From Parahaliea maris (GTDB taxonomy: Bacteria; Pseudomonadota; Gammaproteobacteria; Pseudomonadales; Halieaceae), in the NCBI RefSeq assembly GCF_008064665.1, contig NZ_VRZA01000010.1, positions 43,277-107,276 of the forward strand: a DNA stretch of 64,000 nucleotides, written 5' to 3'. The notes under the pieces are model-generated. The model did not search any database. It saw only the letters and a list, made by a program, of their open reading frames with translations, and was not told where the DNA came from. Each line of letters begins with the position of its first letter. Position 1 is the first letter of the stretch. Made by a program: the position numbers and the translations under genes. Positions 1 through 8,589 of the stretch are shown here, piece by piece.

Positions 1-258
1 ACAGCCCGGGGCGGTCTGGTCGACGAGGGTGCCCTGTTGAGTGCGCTGCAGGCGGGGCATCTCGCGGGCGCGGGGCTTGATGTTTTTGCCGAGGAGCCCG
101 TTGCCGCCGATCACCCCCTGCTGGCCCTCGACAATGTCGTCGTCGCGCCACATCTCGCCTGGCTGACCCGGGAAACTTTCTCGCGCAGCATCTCCCTCGC
201 CGCGCGTAATACCCTGGCGGCGGTGCGTGGTGGCGAGCTCGCGTTTCGCGTGGCCTGA
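1..258 (+). CDS. D-isomer-specific 2-hydroxyacid dehydrogenase, C-terminal fragment (cut by window edge)
   Basis: Only the last 85 residues are present; the gene enters from the left edge in frame 1 and stops at 256-258. The fragment opens with [12 protein letters not shown] and continues with [11 protein letters not shown] and APHLAWLT. These are the strand before the catalytic glutamate, the glutamate loop, and the catalytic histidine region of the NAD-binding domain in the hydroxypyruvate reductase / phosphoglycerate dehydrogenase family. The enzyme would interconvert a 2-oxoacid and a D-2-hydroxyacid with NAD(P)H; the substrate cannot be read from the fragment. It lies 14 bp upstream of the AEC transporter in the same direction, which suggests co-transcription. 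Confidence 0.85.
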   Translation, partial: TARGGLVDEGALLSALQAGHLAGAGLDVFAEEPVAADHPLLALDNVVVAPHLAWLTRETFSRSISLAARNTLAAVRGGELAFRVA

Positions 259-272
259 AGCGAGACAGGGCT

Positions 273-1169
273 GTGTTACTGGAAATTTTCACCATCGTTG
301 CGCCGGTGTTCGGGCTTGCCGCAGTCGGTTATGGCTGGGCCCGCAGCGGATCGGATTATCCCTCCGAATTCATTACCCGCCTGATCATGAATGTGGCGGC
401 ACCCTGCCTGTTCGTCTCGGCGCTGGACCGGGCTACGGTAGAAGCCGGCGATCTCGGGCGAGTCGTGGTGGCGGCACTGACCGTGCTTGGGGCAATGCTG
501 GTGCTCGGGCTGCTGCTCATTCGTCTGTTGAAGCTCGACCCGCGCGTCTACCTGCCGCCGCTGCTGTTTCCCAACAATGGCAATATGGGGCTGTCTCTGT
601 GCATGTTTGCTTTTGGCGATACCGGTCTGGCCCTGGGCCTTGGTATTTTCATGGCCATGACCGTCAGCCAGTTCAGCCTGGGCATCCTGATTGTCGACCA
701 GTCCGGTGGCGGCGTCGGGACGCGGTTGAAGGAGTTGCTGCGTCAGCCAATTCTCTACGCCGCCGCCTTTGCCGTGATCAGTCTCGTGCTGGGCTTCAAG
801 CTACCGACCTGGGCCGCCAGTACCCTGGGCTTGATGGGGGGGGTGACCATTCCCCTGATGCTGATGACCCTCGGGGTCTCCCTGGCCCGGTTGTCGATCG
901 GTAATCTGCCGCGAGCGCTGCTGGTCTCGGGCCTGCGTCTCGGGGGTGGATTCCTGCTCGGGCTCGCCGTGGTCAGTCTTTACGGGCTCGAGGGGACCGA
1001 GCGGGGGATCGTGCTATTACAGGCGGCGATGCCGGTGGCGGTATTCAACTACCTGCTGGCAATCCGCTATCGCCAGTCACCCGAGGACACGGCGGGGATG
1101 GTGGTGTTATCCACCCTGCTGTCCTTCCTGACCTTGCCCCTGCTGCTGCGCTTTGTACTCGGAGGATGA
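273..1169 (+). CDS. AEC (auxin efflux carrier) family transporter
   Basis: A 298-residue, almost wholly hydrophobic protein with about ten predicted membrane segments. It has the two-halves layout of the AEC/malonate-malate permease family, with a small-residue stretch near APCLFVSAL and LFPNNGNMGLSL in the first half and a matching FNYLLAIRY segment in the second. The family moves small carboxylates across the inner membrane. The start chosen is GTG at 273, preceded by a GAGACAGGG stretch. It is sandwiched between a 2-hydroxyacid dehydrogenase and an NmrA-like reductase, so an organic-acid substrate is a reasonable inference, but the sequence does not specify it. Confidence 0.85.
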   Translation: MLLEIFTIVAPVFGLAAVGYGWARSGSDYPSEFITRLIMNVAAPCLFVSALDRATVEAGDLGRVVVAALTVLGAMLVLGLLLIRLLKLDPRVYLPPLLFPNNGNMGLSLCMFAFGDTGLALGLGIFMAMTVSQFSLGILIVDQSGGGVGTRLKELLRQPILYAAAFAVISLVLGFKLPTWAASTLGLMGGVTIPLMLMTLGVSLARLSIGNLPRALLVSGLRLGGGFLLGLAVVSLYGLEGTERGIVLLQAAMPVAVFNYLLAIRYRQSPEDTAGMVVLSTLLSFLTLPLLLRFVLGG

Positions 1170-1173
1170 GGTA

Positions 1174-2046
1174 ATGGCCGGACACACCTCCGCGTTGGTG
1201 ACGGGGGCTCGCGGCAAGGTCGGGGCGGCCGTGCTCGCGGCACTGGCGGATAACGGTTTCGTTGGTGCTGGCAATCAGGCACTCGCCGGCGTGTCCCGGT
1301 CGGGTGGCGACCTGTCCGCGGTCGCGCGGGTTGCCAATTTCGGTGATCGCGACGGGCTCCGCCAGGCACTGGCTGGAGTCGATCGAGCCTTCCTGATGGT
1401 GCCTTTCGGCGGTTCGATGCGGGATCACGGGCGCAATTTCATCGATTGTGCGAAGGACAGTGGAGTGCGTTTTGTGGTGCGCCTGTCGGGCCTTGCCGCA
1501 GGGCCGGATTCCGCATCGGCGATGGGGCGCTTACAGAGCGAGGTGGACGCGCAGCTGATCGCAAGCGGTATCGACTACTGCATACTGCGGTGTAACAGTT
1601 TTATGCAGAACTTCAGCGGGATCTATCAACCGATGGTCTCCCGGGGGCGCCTGGCTCTCGCCCAGGGCGAGGGGCGGATTGCCTTCATCGATACCCGGGA
1701 CATCGGCCGCGCTGCCGCCAATATTCTCCACAACCCCGAACCCTATGCCGGCAAGGTGCTGGACCTGAACGGCCCGGAGCTGCTGAACAACGCGCAGGTG
1801 GCGGCGCAGATCAGTGCCGCGACAGGTCGGGATATCGACTATGTCCCGATCAGTGAGGAGCGGGCCAGGGCGGGCTACCAGAAGGCCGGGCTACCCGATT
1901 GGGAAGTGGAGGTGTTCACCAGCCTCGACCGCTTTCTCGCGGTAGGCGGAGGTGAGGGCAGCCCGGACACCCTGGCCCGGGTGCTGGGGCGAGCGCCCCG
2001 CAGTTTCGGCGACTTTTGCCGGGATTACCGGGCATCGTGGCTGTGA
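1174..2046 (+). CDS. NmrA-like NAD(P)-binding oxidoreductase (atypical SDR)
   Basis: A 290-residue atypical short-chain dehydrogenase of the NmrA/NAD(P)H:quinone reductase (QOR2-like) type. The N-terminus has the nucleotide-binding loop TGARGKVG (a GxxGxxG variant) after the first strand. The classical Tyr-x-x-x-Lys pair is not evident, as is common in NmrA proteins. The C-terminal half (DLNGPELLNNAQVAAQIS) matches the variable domain of this family. ATG at 1174 is preferred over the TTG 21 bp upstream because GGAGG at 1161-1165 is well placed for it. The ribosome site lies inside the end of the AEC gene, so the two are translationally linked. The true substrate is unknown. Confidence 0.8.
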   Translation: MAGHTSALVTGARGKVGAAVLAALADNGFVGAGNQALAGVSRSGGDLSAVARVANFGDRDGLRQALAGVDRAFLMVPFGGSMRDHGRNFIDCAKDSGVRFVVRLSGLAAGPDSASAMGRLQSEVDAQLIASGIDYCILRCNSFMQNFSGIYQPMVSRGRLALAQGEGRIAFIDTRDIGRAAANILHNPEPYAGKVLDLNGPELLNNAQVAAQISAATGRDIDYVPISEERARAGYQKAGLPDWEVEVFTSLDRFLAVGGGEGSPDTLARVLGRAPRSFGDFCRDYRASWL

Positions 2047-2075
2047 CAAGCGCTGGCGGGCGCAGGTAGGCGCCG

Positions 2076-3218
2076 TTAAACCGGAACAGCGCCGCTGCTG
2101 CGCAGCGCAGCCAGTTTTTCTGCGGTGTATCCCATTTCCGCCAGCACCGCTTCGGTATCGTGGCCCTGGGGCACGGCGGCGCTGGGCGTCGCTGGCTGGC
2201 TGCGACTGAACTTTGGCGCCGGCGCCGGCTGGGTCACCCCATCCACGGTGACAAAACTGCCACGGGCCTGGTTGTGGGGATGGCCCGGTGCCTCGGTCAA
2301 TGACAGGATCGGGGCAAAACAGGCGTCTGTTCCCTCCAGCAGTTCACACCATTCGTCGCGGCTCTTCTGCCCGAAGATGGCGGCCAGTTGCTCCTTGCGC
2401 CGGGGCCATGCGTCGGTGGCGTGCTGTGGATAAAAGTCCGTCTGCTCGCCGCCGACAGCCTTGACCAGCATTGCATAGAACTGCGGCTCCAGTGGCCCAA
2501 CAGACACGTACTGTGGCGCCTGGCCGGACTCGGTGAGGGTTTCGTAAACCTCGTAGAAGGGCGCCCCGGTGTCCAGCAGGTTGGTGCCGCGCTCCGTACT
2601 GTGCAGTCCCTGGGCATGCAGGCCGTAGAACACCGCCATCAGCGCGGCAGAACCTTCCACCATTGATGCATCTACTACCTGCCCCTGTCCGGAGCGGCTC
2701 TTTTCCAGCAGCGCGCTGAGGATGCCCAGGGCCAGGAACAGGCCGCCACCGCCGTAATCGCCCGCCAGGTTGAGCGGCGGCAGAGGGCGCTCGCCGGCCC
2801 GGCCAATGGCGTGCAGGGCGCCGGACAGTGAGATGTAATTGATATCGTGGCCTGCCGCCTGGGCCAGGGGGCCGGTCTGCCCCCAGCCGGTGATGCGGCC
2901 GTACACCAGCCCCGGGTTGCGTTGCCGGCAGACCTCCGGGCCGAGTCCCAGGCGTTCCGCGACACCGGGCCGGAAGCCCTCGTAGATGGCGTCGGCGGAC
3001 TCGCACAGGTCCAGTACCAGTTCCACGCCTTCCGGTTGCTTGAGGTCGACACAGACCGAGCGGCGGTTGCGCATACAGACCGCGTCGTCCCGACTGCCGC
3101 CACCGGGGCGTTCGATGCTGATGATTTCGGCGCCGAGGTCCGACAGCAGCATGCCGCAGAAGGGGCCGGGGCCGATACCGGTCAGTTCGATAATTCTGAA
3201 TCCCTCTAATGGGCCCAT
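2076..3218 (-). CDS. Alpha-methylacyl-CoA racemase-type family III CoA-transferase
   Basis: A 380-residue CaiB/BaiF superfamily protein. It is close to alpha-methylacyl-CoA racemases rather than true CoA-transferases: it opens with GPLEGFRIIELTGIGPGPF and keeps GHDINY (His124) and LAGDYGGGG (Asp154). These correspond by position to the catalytic His126/Asp156 pair described for the mycobacterial enzyme. Racemases of this type convert 2R-methylacyl-CoA to the 2S form that acyl-CoA dehydrogenases accept, so they are needed for beta-oxidation of methyl-branched or isoprenoid chains and sterol side chains. It is divergent from the VOC gene, with a shared palindromic operator (3311-3326) between them, which ties it to the catabolic operons to the right. 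Confidence 0.88.
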   Translation of the reverse strand: MGPLEGFRIIELTGIGPGPFCGMLLSDLGAEIISIERPGGGSRDDAVCMRNRRSVCVDLKQPEGVELVLDLCESADAIYEGFRPGVAERLGLGPEVCRQRNPGLVYGRITGWGQTGPLAQAAGHDINYISLSGALHAIGRAGERPLPPLNLAGDYGGGGLFLALGILSALLEKSRSGQGQVVDASMVEGSAALMAVFYGLHAQGLHSTERGTNLLDTGAPFYEVYETLTESGQAPQYVSVGPLEPQFYAMLVKAVGGEQTDFYPQHATDAWPRRKEQLAAIFGQKSRDEWCELLEGTDACFAPILSLTEAPGHPHNQARGSFVTVDGVTQPAPAPKFSRSQPATPSAAVPQGHDTEAVLAEMGYTAEKLAALRSSGAVPV

Positions 3219-3310
3219 AGCGTTGTGTCCTTTGTTATCGGGCTGTCTGTTTCGATGTGCTCAGTCCAGCCACTGCGTAGTACGGGGGAAATCACTGTGT
3301 GGATATCGAT

Positions 3311-3326
3311 TTTAATTCATATTAAA
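3311..3326. promoter_or_regulatory. Palindromic operator, copy 1 (TTTAAT-N4-ATTAAA)
   Basis: The sequence TTTAATTCATATTAAA is an inverted repeat with 6-bp perfect arms; the symmetry extends to 3309-3328. It lies in an AT-rich island inside GC-rich DNA, 93 bp upstream of the racemase start and 100 bp upstream of the VOC start, so it can serve both. The same arms and spacing recur at 10907 and 11043. A clear -35/-10 pair could not be assigned here. Confidence 0.65.
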
Positions 3327-3425
3327 ATATTTTTAAATATGCTAATTTTATTTATGTAAGAATTCTATGGAGTGGGGTAGATCCCCGCTGCATGGGAATA
3401 ACAACAGCGATTGCGGAGAACCCTC

Positions 3426-4115
3426 ATGATCAGACCTAATGCCCTGCACCACATCGCCATTTCCACCGGCGATATGAAAAAACAGATCGAATACTTCAGC
3501 GATGTACTGGGAATGGAGCTTATCGCCCTGTACTGGATGCACGGCGTGGAGAACGCCTGGCACGGATTCATGCGGCTGGGTGACGCCGCGGTGGCTTTTG
3601 TTTTCCTGCCGGAAAACGTGGGGCAGGAGATTGAAATTGGCCACACCCACCCCGGCAATGGCGGGGGACCGTCGGCGCCGGGAACCCTGCAGCATCTCGC
3701 CCTGAATGTAGATACCCAGGCAGACCTGCTGGCCATGCGCGACCGTATCCGTTCACGAGGTGTTCCGGTCATGGGGCCGATTCACCACGGCCTGTGTACC
3801 TCGATCTATTTTGCGGGACCGGAAAATCTGGTGCTGGAGATTTCCACCAGTGACCAGGCGCAGCATCCGCTGGATCTCGACGGTACCTGGATCGATCCGG
3901 ATGTGGTCAAACTTGCAGGTATTTCGGCGGAGGAACTGCACGCTTACCAGAATCCTGCGGAGTACGAGTCGCCCGCGGAGCCTGTAGCTCAACCGGAGTA
4001 CGATCCGTCAAAACCCCATAACCTCTACCCGATGGAGAGGTACCTGAAAATGCTGGCGACGCCGGATGACGTGGTGACGGCGAGATCGAGCATTATCGAC
4101 CCGCCGGAGAAGTAA
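3426..4115 (+). CDS. VOC (glyoxalase/dioxygenase fold) family protein
   Basis: A 229-residue vicinal-oxygen-chelate protein. Residues about 8-135 make two beta-alpha-beta-beta-beta modules. Candidate metal ligands are the His in HHIAIS near the N-terminus, the His in TLQHLALNV in the second module, and the Glu in LVLEIS. The last 90 residues are a polar tail (PSKPHNLYPMERYLK) outside the fold. ATG at 3426 is chosen over the TTG 15 bp upstream because GCGGAGA at 3413-3419 is properly spaced. The family includes epimerases, lyases and ring-cleaving dioxygenases, so no reaction is assigned. The palindrome upstream puts it with the acyl-CoA operons. Confidence 0.8.
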   Translation: MIRPNALHHIAISTGDMKKQIEYFSDVLGMELIALYWMHGVENAWHGFMRLGDAAVAFVFLPENVGQEIEIGHTHPGNGGGPSAPGTLQHLALNVDTQADLLAMRDRIRSRGVPVMGPIHHGLCTSIYFAGPENLVLEISTSDQAQHPLDLDGTWIDPDVVKLAGISAEELHAYQNPAEYESPAEPVAQPEYDPSKPHNLYPMERYLKMLATPDDVVTARSSIIDPPEK

Positions 4116-4128
4116 TAGTATTGAGGCT

Positions 4129-4175
4129 GGCCGGGAACCTGTCCCGGCCGGCCGCGGTGTACTGTCACACCGCGG
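4129..4175. terminator. Two stem-loops between convergent genes
   Basis: Hairpin one pairs GGCCGGGA (4129-4136) with TCCCGGCC (4142-4149) around ACCTG. Hairpin two pairs CCGCGGTGT (4152-4160) with ACACCGCGG (4167-4175) around ACTGTC. Both stems are perfect. They sit between the 3' ends of the VOC gene and the leftward hydrolase gene. Neither has a T-run, so they may act as RNA 3'-end stabilisers rather than simple intrinsic terminators. Confidence 0.5.
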
Positions 4176-4181
4176 ATTACC

Positions 4182-5366
4182 TCAGACGTCAAACCCCTTG
4201 CGCTGCAACCAGTCCTGTAGCAGCGCCGCTGCCTGGCGCCCCTGTTCGGGCTGGCTCTGGTAGTAGTGCGTGGCCCCCTGGATGTGATGCAGCTCCTTGT
4301 CGTCGTGGGCTACGCCGTCGTACAGGCGCTGGGCGTGGCTGGGCGTGCAGGCATCGTCGGCCGTGTTGTTGATGACCAGCACGGGTTTGCTGATGCTGGC
4401 AGCGCATTTGGGGCCGTCAGCATTGGCATCGTCGTAGCTCCACTGTGACAGCCAGCTGCGCAGGGTGGAGGCGCGAGCGAGGCCCACCGGGCTCATGTTG
4501 ACGATTTTCGGGACGCCCAGGTAGCACCAGTTCGGTTTGCGGTCGTTGGGGTCGATCGTCGGGTCGAGCCAGCGTGGGTCGGCCATAGTGCCGTGCACCG
4601 TGAACGCGAACTCCTCGTTCTCGCGGCCGGCGGACTGCAACCAGTTCAGTTTGTCCTTGACCCAGGCGGTAATCTTGCGGTTCCTCGCAATTTGCGCGGC
4701 GCGGTATTTCTCGACAAATGCCGCGGAGAAGGGCGCAACGTGTTCTCCTGAGTAGATGTCGAGTTCCGGGTCCCGGTTATAGGGATCCAGTTCATCGACA
4801 ATGGAGGCATCCACCCACTCGGTAAAGGTGCCGTGACGCGAGACATGCGCCGCCATGAAAATGACGCCGTCCGCCGGAGTCAACCCGACCTTTGTAAGGT
4901 CGATACCGCCACCGCAGGGTGAGCAGGTCACGGAGGGCGATTCTGCCTGAGCCTGGTAGTAGGCGGTCAGCGAGCCGCCGCCGCTCCACCCGAGCAACAC
5001 CACCTTCTTGTAGCCCAGCGTTTCCCGGGCATAGTTCACTACGGCGCCGAGATCGGAGACCACTTTTTCCATATTCAGGGCGTTGTCGACACCGCGATAG
5101 CGGCTGTCCGCACCGATAACGTGGAGCCCCTGCTCTGCGAGGTAGCGCATGACCGGCAGGCGACCGGTACCACCAATCGGGTGCATGCTGATCAGCACCG
5201 TATCCGAGGCTTTGTGCGGCTGGTAATGGAACCCGCCGAGGCTGACCCAGCCCACGGCGCCGCCGTAGGTATCCTTGAAGGCCGCTTCTTCCTGGTAGGC
5301 GAGGAAGATGGGTTTGATGTCGTAGGTGTCGCAGTTTGCTGGCTGGGAAATCAATTTCTGGCGCAT
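4182..5366 (-). CDS. Alpha/beta hydrolase
   Basis: A 394-residue alpha/beta-hydrolase with the nucleophile elbow GWSGG (Ser128), an acid candidate in NNTADDACTP, and a C-terminal catalytic His candidate in QGATHYYQ. The segment around residue 60 (ISMHPIGGTG) would form the oxyanion-hole strand-turn. There is no export signal. ATG at 5366 has a CCGGAG ribosome site; a TTG two codons upstream is less likely. It is the last gene of the leftward operon headed by the acyl-CoA dehydrogenase at 10803. A role in hydrolysing an ester, lactone or thioester substrate of that pathway is inferred from position only. Confidence 0.8.
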   Translation of the reverse strand: MRQKLISQPANCDTYDIKPIFLAYQEEAAFKDTYGGAVGWVSLGGFHYQPHKASDTVLISMHPIGGTGRLPVMRYLAEQGLHVIGADSRYRGVDNALNMEKVVSDLGAVVNYARETLGYKKVVLLGWSGGGSLTAYYQAQAESPSVTCSPCGGGIDLTKVGLTPADGVIFMAAHVSRHGTFTEWVDASIVDELDPYNRDPELDIYSGEHVAPFSAAFVEKYRAAQIARNRKITAWVKDKLNWLQSAGRENEEFAFTVHGTMADPRWLDPTIDPNDRKPNWCYLGVPKIVNMSPVGLARASTLRSWLSQWSYDDANADGPKCAASISKPVLVINNTADDACTPSHAQRLYDGVAHDDKELHHIQGATHYYQSQPEQGRQAAALLQDWLQRKGFDV

Positions 5367-5406
5367 GACCAACTCCGGTTAATTGTTATAGAGAGCGTGT
5401 TGCAAC

Positions 5407-6642
5407 TTACACTCGCTCGATAATGATGGCGGGTGCCATGCCACCGGCGGCGCACATGGTGACCAGCCCGAACTGCTTGTCCTGGCGTTCCAGTTCGTCG
5501 AGCACGGTGCCGATCAGCAGGCAGCCGGTGGCGCCGATGGGGTGGCCCAGCGCCATGGCGCCGCCATTGACGTTGACCTTGCTGCGGTCGAGATCGAGTT
5601 CGCGGATGAAGCGCTCGGAGACCACGGCGAAGGCCTCGTTGATTTCGAACAGGTCGATGTCGGCGACGCTGAGTCCTGCGCGCTCCAGTACGCGTTTGGC
5701 GGCATTGACCGGTGCATTGAGCATCAGCGTCGGACAGTCGCCCATGTTGGCCATGGCGCGTACTTTGGCGCGAGGCTTCATGCCGTGGGTTTTGGCATAG
5801 TCGCCGGAGGCGAGCAGGATGGCGCCGGCGCCATCGACCACGCCGGACGAGTTGCCCGCATGGTGTACGTGCTGGATTTCCAGGTCCGGATACTTCTGCC
5901 AGACCATCTGGCGGTAGGTGGTACCCTTCTCGTCCAGGGGAATGTCCGCCATTTTACCGAAGGACGCATTCAGTTCTGCCAGGCCTTCAAGGGTGGTTTG
6001 CGGGCGCGGGAATTCTTCCCTGTCCAGCACCAGGTCGCCGTTCACGTCGTAGACGGGCACCAGGCTTTTGGCAAAGCGGTTTTCTGCAATGGCCGCAGCG
6101 GCTTTCTGCTGGGAGTCGTAGGCGGCCGCGTCCAGTTGTTCCCGGCTGAAGCCTTCCAGGGTGGCGATCACGTCGGCGCAGATGCCCTGGTGGGGTTGCG
6201 GGTGGATGGTCCGCAGCGCCTCGTTGCCGTTATCCAGGAAGGGGCTGGCTGGCTGGTCTTCCTCGACGTAGGTGGACATCATTTCCGCGCCGCCACCGAT
6301 CGCCAGGGCTTCTGTGCCGGACATGATGTTCATGGCGGCCAGGCTGACCGAGGTGATACCGGAGCCGCAAAAACGGTCCAGGGTTACCGCCGAGGAGCGG
6401 ATATCGTAACCCGCTTCCAGGGAGGCCATTCTGGCGAGGTCGGCGCTCTGGCGGCCGCGCTGGGCACTGGTTCCGAAAACAATGTCGCCGACTTCGGCAG
6501 TATCGAAATCGTTGCGCTGTTGCAGGGCGGCGAGCACGACTGCGCCAAGATGATGGGGGTGCTGGCCCGCGAGGGCGCCCTTGCCTTTCTTGCCGATACC
6601 GCGAGGGGTGCGACAGGCATCGATGATGTAAGCCTCATTCAT
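5407..6642 (-). CDS. Thiolase (acetyl-CoA C-acyltransferase family)
   Basis: A 411-residue thiolase with all catalytic elements: Cys92 in DRFCGSG (acyl acceptor), NEAFA, His367 in GHPIGATG and the C-terminal Cys397 in CAAGGMAP. Length and motifs fit biosynthetic/degradative thiolases that split 3-ketoacyl-CoA into acetyl-CoA and a shortened acyl-CoA. It lies 40 bp upstream of the hydrolase and 68 bp downstream of the SDR gene on the same strand. With the SDR as 3-hydroxyacyl-CoA dehydrogenase it would complete a beta-oxidation turn. The natural chain length is not readable from sequence. Confidence 0.93.
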   Translation of the reverse strand: MNEAYIIDACRTPRGIGKKGKGALAGQHPHHLGAVVLAALQQRNDFDTAEVGDIVFGTSAQRGRQSADLARMASLEAGYDIRSSAVTLDRFCGSGITSVSLAAMNIMSGTEALAIGGGAEMMSTYVEEDQPASPFLDNGNEALRTIHPQPHQGICADVIATLEGFSREQLDAAAYDSQQKAAAAIAENRFAKSLVPVYDVNGDLVLDREEFPRPQTTLEGLAELNASFGKMADIPLDEKGTTYRQMVWQKYPDLEIQHVHHAGNSSGVVDGAGAILLASGDYAKTHGMKPRAKVRAMANMGDCPTLMLNAPVNAAKRVLERAGLSVADIDLFEINEAFAVVSERFIRELDLDRSKVNVNGGAMALGHPIGATGCLLIGTVLDELERQDKQFGLVTMCAAGGMAPAIIIERV

Positions 6643-6710
6643 AGCATATGTCCTGAAATCGTTGGGTAGTGGTTATCTGGAGCAAAGATCGCTGCGGAAC
6701 AGGGTGACCG

Positions 6711-7490
6711 TTACTTGGGCGGCATACGGATACCACCGTCCATGCGGATAACCTCGGCGTTCATGTAGGGGTTGGTGATGCACTCCATGACGGTGAATGC
6801 CAGTTCTTCCCCGCGCCCCAGGCGCTTGGGAAACAGTACCGATTCACCCAGTTTCGCCTTCCAGGCTTCTGCCGCTTCGCCTTCGCCGTAGATGGGGGTG
6901 TCGATGAGGCCGGGCGCAATCGTGTTCAGGCGCACGCCGATAGAGCTGAGGTCACGGGCGATGGGCAGGGTCATACCCACAATGCCGCCCTTGGACGCGG
7001 AATAGGAGGCCTGGCCGATCTGTCCGTCGAAGGCGGCGGCCGAGGCCATGTTGACGATGGCGCCGCGGCTGCCGTCAGCATCCATGGGCTCGGTTTTGGA
7101 CATGGCCGCCGCGGCCCGGCTCAACACGTTGAAGGTGCCGATCAGGTTGACCTTCACCACAAAGGTGAATTTATCGAGATCCATGGGCGCGCCGTCACGG
7201 TCAACGGTGCGGGCCGGAGCGGCAAGTCCCGCTGAATTGACGCAGGCCCGCAGGGGGCCGAGAGCGACAGCCGCGGCGACCGCCGCATCGGCATCCTCGG
7301 TGCTGGTGACATCGCATTTGACGAACACGCCGCCGATTTCCTCGGCCACTTGCTTGCCGCGCTCTTCATTGAGGTCGGCGATAACGACCCTGGAGCCGGC
7401 TGCGGCCAGCTGGCGTGCAGTGGCCTCGCCGATGCCTGATGCACCGCCGGTGACGATGGACGAACTTCCTTCGAGATTGACACGTGGCAT
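6711..7490 (-). CDS. SDR family 3-hydroxyacyl-CoA dehydrogenase-like oxidoreductase
   Basis: A 259-residue classical SDR. It has the cofactor loop TGGASGIG (residues 14-21), Asp39 after the second strand (VVIADL, favouring NAD), NSAG (85-88), and the catalytic triad Ser150, Tyr163 and Lys167 (YSASK). The two-strand insertion around residues 95-110 resembles type II 3-hydroxyacyl-CoA dehydrogenase (HSD17B10-like) enzymes. In this operon it is the most likely partner of the thiolase, oxidising 3-hydroxyacyl-CoA. It could also oxidise or reduce a hydroxyl or keto group on the substrate, as the SDR of the levulinate (Lva) system does. Confidence 0.85.
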   Translation of the reverse strand: MPRVNLEGSSSIVTGGASGIGEATARQLAAAGSRVVIADLNEERGKQVAEEIGGVFVKCDVTSTEDADAAVAAAVALGPLRACVNSAGLAAPARTVDRDGAPMDLDKFTFVVKVNLIGTFNVLSRAAAAMSKTEPMDADGSRGAIVNMASAAAFDGQIGQASYSASKGGIVGMTLPIARDLSSIGVRLNTIAPGLIDTPIYGEGEAAEAWKAKLGESVLFPKRLGRGEELAFTVMECITNPYMNAEVIRMDGGIRMPPK

Positions 7491-7576
7491 GGGTATTTCC
7501 TCTTATGGGGACTGCGGTGGTGCCAGGGCGATGGCTGCGCGCCCCGACAGTGGATGAAGTATGGAACAGTGTCTGG

Positions 7577-8143
7577 TCATTGTCCGCGGCCGCTCCACAT
7601 GCGTCTCAGGACATCGTCCTTGACCACCCAGTGGTGGTAGAGACTGGCGCCGATATGGACCGCCACCAGGACTGCGGCGACATTGCCCAGCCAGATGTGG
7701 ACTTTCAGGATGCTGTCCGCCAGTGGCCGGTTTTCGCCGGGAAACTGGGGCAGGTACCACAGCTCGAACAGTTTCACCGGATAGTTGCCGATGTCGGAGC
7801 CGATCAGGCCCGACGCCCCGAGCACCAGTATCAGCCCGTAGAGGCTCCAGTGGCTCAGGTGGGAAGAGGCCCGCATCCACACCGGCATCGTTGCGGGCAG
7901 CACTGGCGGTGGAGAGCGGAAGCGGTGATAGAGGCGGTAGAAAACCAGGGCGAATACCAGCGTGCCGAAGGTCTTGTGCCAGTAAATCACCTCGCCAAAC
8001 TTGAGGTAGTCGGCCTTGTTGTTGCGGTAGTCGAGGGTGCCGAAGTACAGGCCGATCACCAGCGCGATGATGAAGCACAGGGCCGACAACCAGTGCAGGA
8101 TGCGCGCGGTCTTGTCATAGCCGCCGGATTGAGGGTGGTTCAT
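7577..8143 (-). CDS. Cytochrome b561-type membrane protein
   Basis: A 188-residue protein with four membrane helices and the paired His residues expected to hold two b hemes: RILHWLSA in helix one, YWHKTFGT in helix two, and VHIWLG plus AVHIGASLYHHW in the last two. This is the bacterial cytochrome b561 family, which passes electrons between a membrane or periplasmic partner and quinone. A lone b561 inside an acyl-CoA degradation operon is unusual. It could serve a dehydrogenase encoded elsewhere, but no cytochrome c or flavoprotein partner is encoded beside it. Confidence 0.85.
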   Translation of the reverse strand: MNHPQSGGYDKTARILHWLSALCFIIALVIGLYFGTLDYRNNKADYLKFGEVIYWHKTFGTLVFALVFYRLYHRFRSPPPVLPATMPVWMRASSHLSHWSLYGLILVLGASGLIGSDIGNYPVKLFELWYLPQFPGENRPLADSILKVHIWLGNVAAVLVAVHIGASLYHHWVVKDDVLRRMWSGRGQ

Positions 8144-8173
8144 TGTGGGGTTCCCTGTGTCGGGTCGGGGCGC

Positions 8174-8569
8174 TCAGTAGTTGCTGAAGCGCCCGTTTTC
8201 CAGGTACTCGCAGTACGTCGCATAACGCGGATTGTCGATGGCGATCTTGTCGAGCGTGGTGCTGAGGAAATGCTCCATCAGCGCCTGGGGGGCGTCGTCG
8301 TAGCGGCCTGCGCGAATACGCTCGATCAGGCTGGCGTTGAGGCTGTCGACATCGCCGTCTTCCCCCAGCAGGCTGGCAAGGCGCTCCTGCTCGGCGTCGA
8401 TCATGGCGTCGCCGCGCTCCAGTTCGCGCTCGACAATTTTCAGGATGTTGATGGACACCCGGCTCTGGTAGATCAGGTTCTTGTCGTCGAGGTTGGGCAG
8501 GAACTGCTCTTCCAGCATTTCCCGCACACTCGCTATCAGTTCACTGCGGTCCGGTCGGTTGATAGGCAT
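8174..8569 (-). CDS. DUF6285 protein (LvaB-like kinase partner)
   Basis: A 131-residue soluble, largely helical protein matching the DUF6285 family in length and features such as YQSRVSINILKIVERE. Its gene is 20 bp downstream of the APH-type kinase gene, and such proteins are regularly found next to APH-type kinases and acyl-CoA dehydrogenases. From knowledge of the Pseudomonas putida levulinate pathway, the small partner LvaB is needed with the kinase LvaA to phosphorylate 4-hydroxyvaleryl-CoA. The equivalence here is inferred from gene order and size, not shown. No catalytic motif is visible. Confidence 0.75.
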   Translation of the reverse strand: MPINRPDRSELIASVREMLEEQFLPNLDDKNLIYQSRVSINILKIVERELERGDAMIDAEQERLASLLGEDGDVDSLNASLIERIRAGRYDDAPQALMEHFLSTTLDKIAIDNPRYATYCEYLENGRFSNY

Positions 8570-8589
8570 GGTCTGGTCTCCCTGTTGGC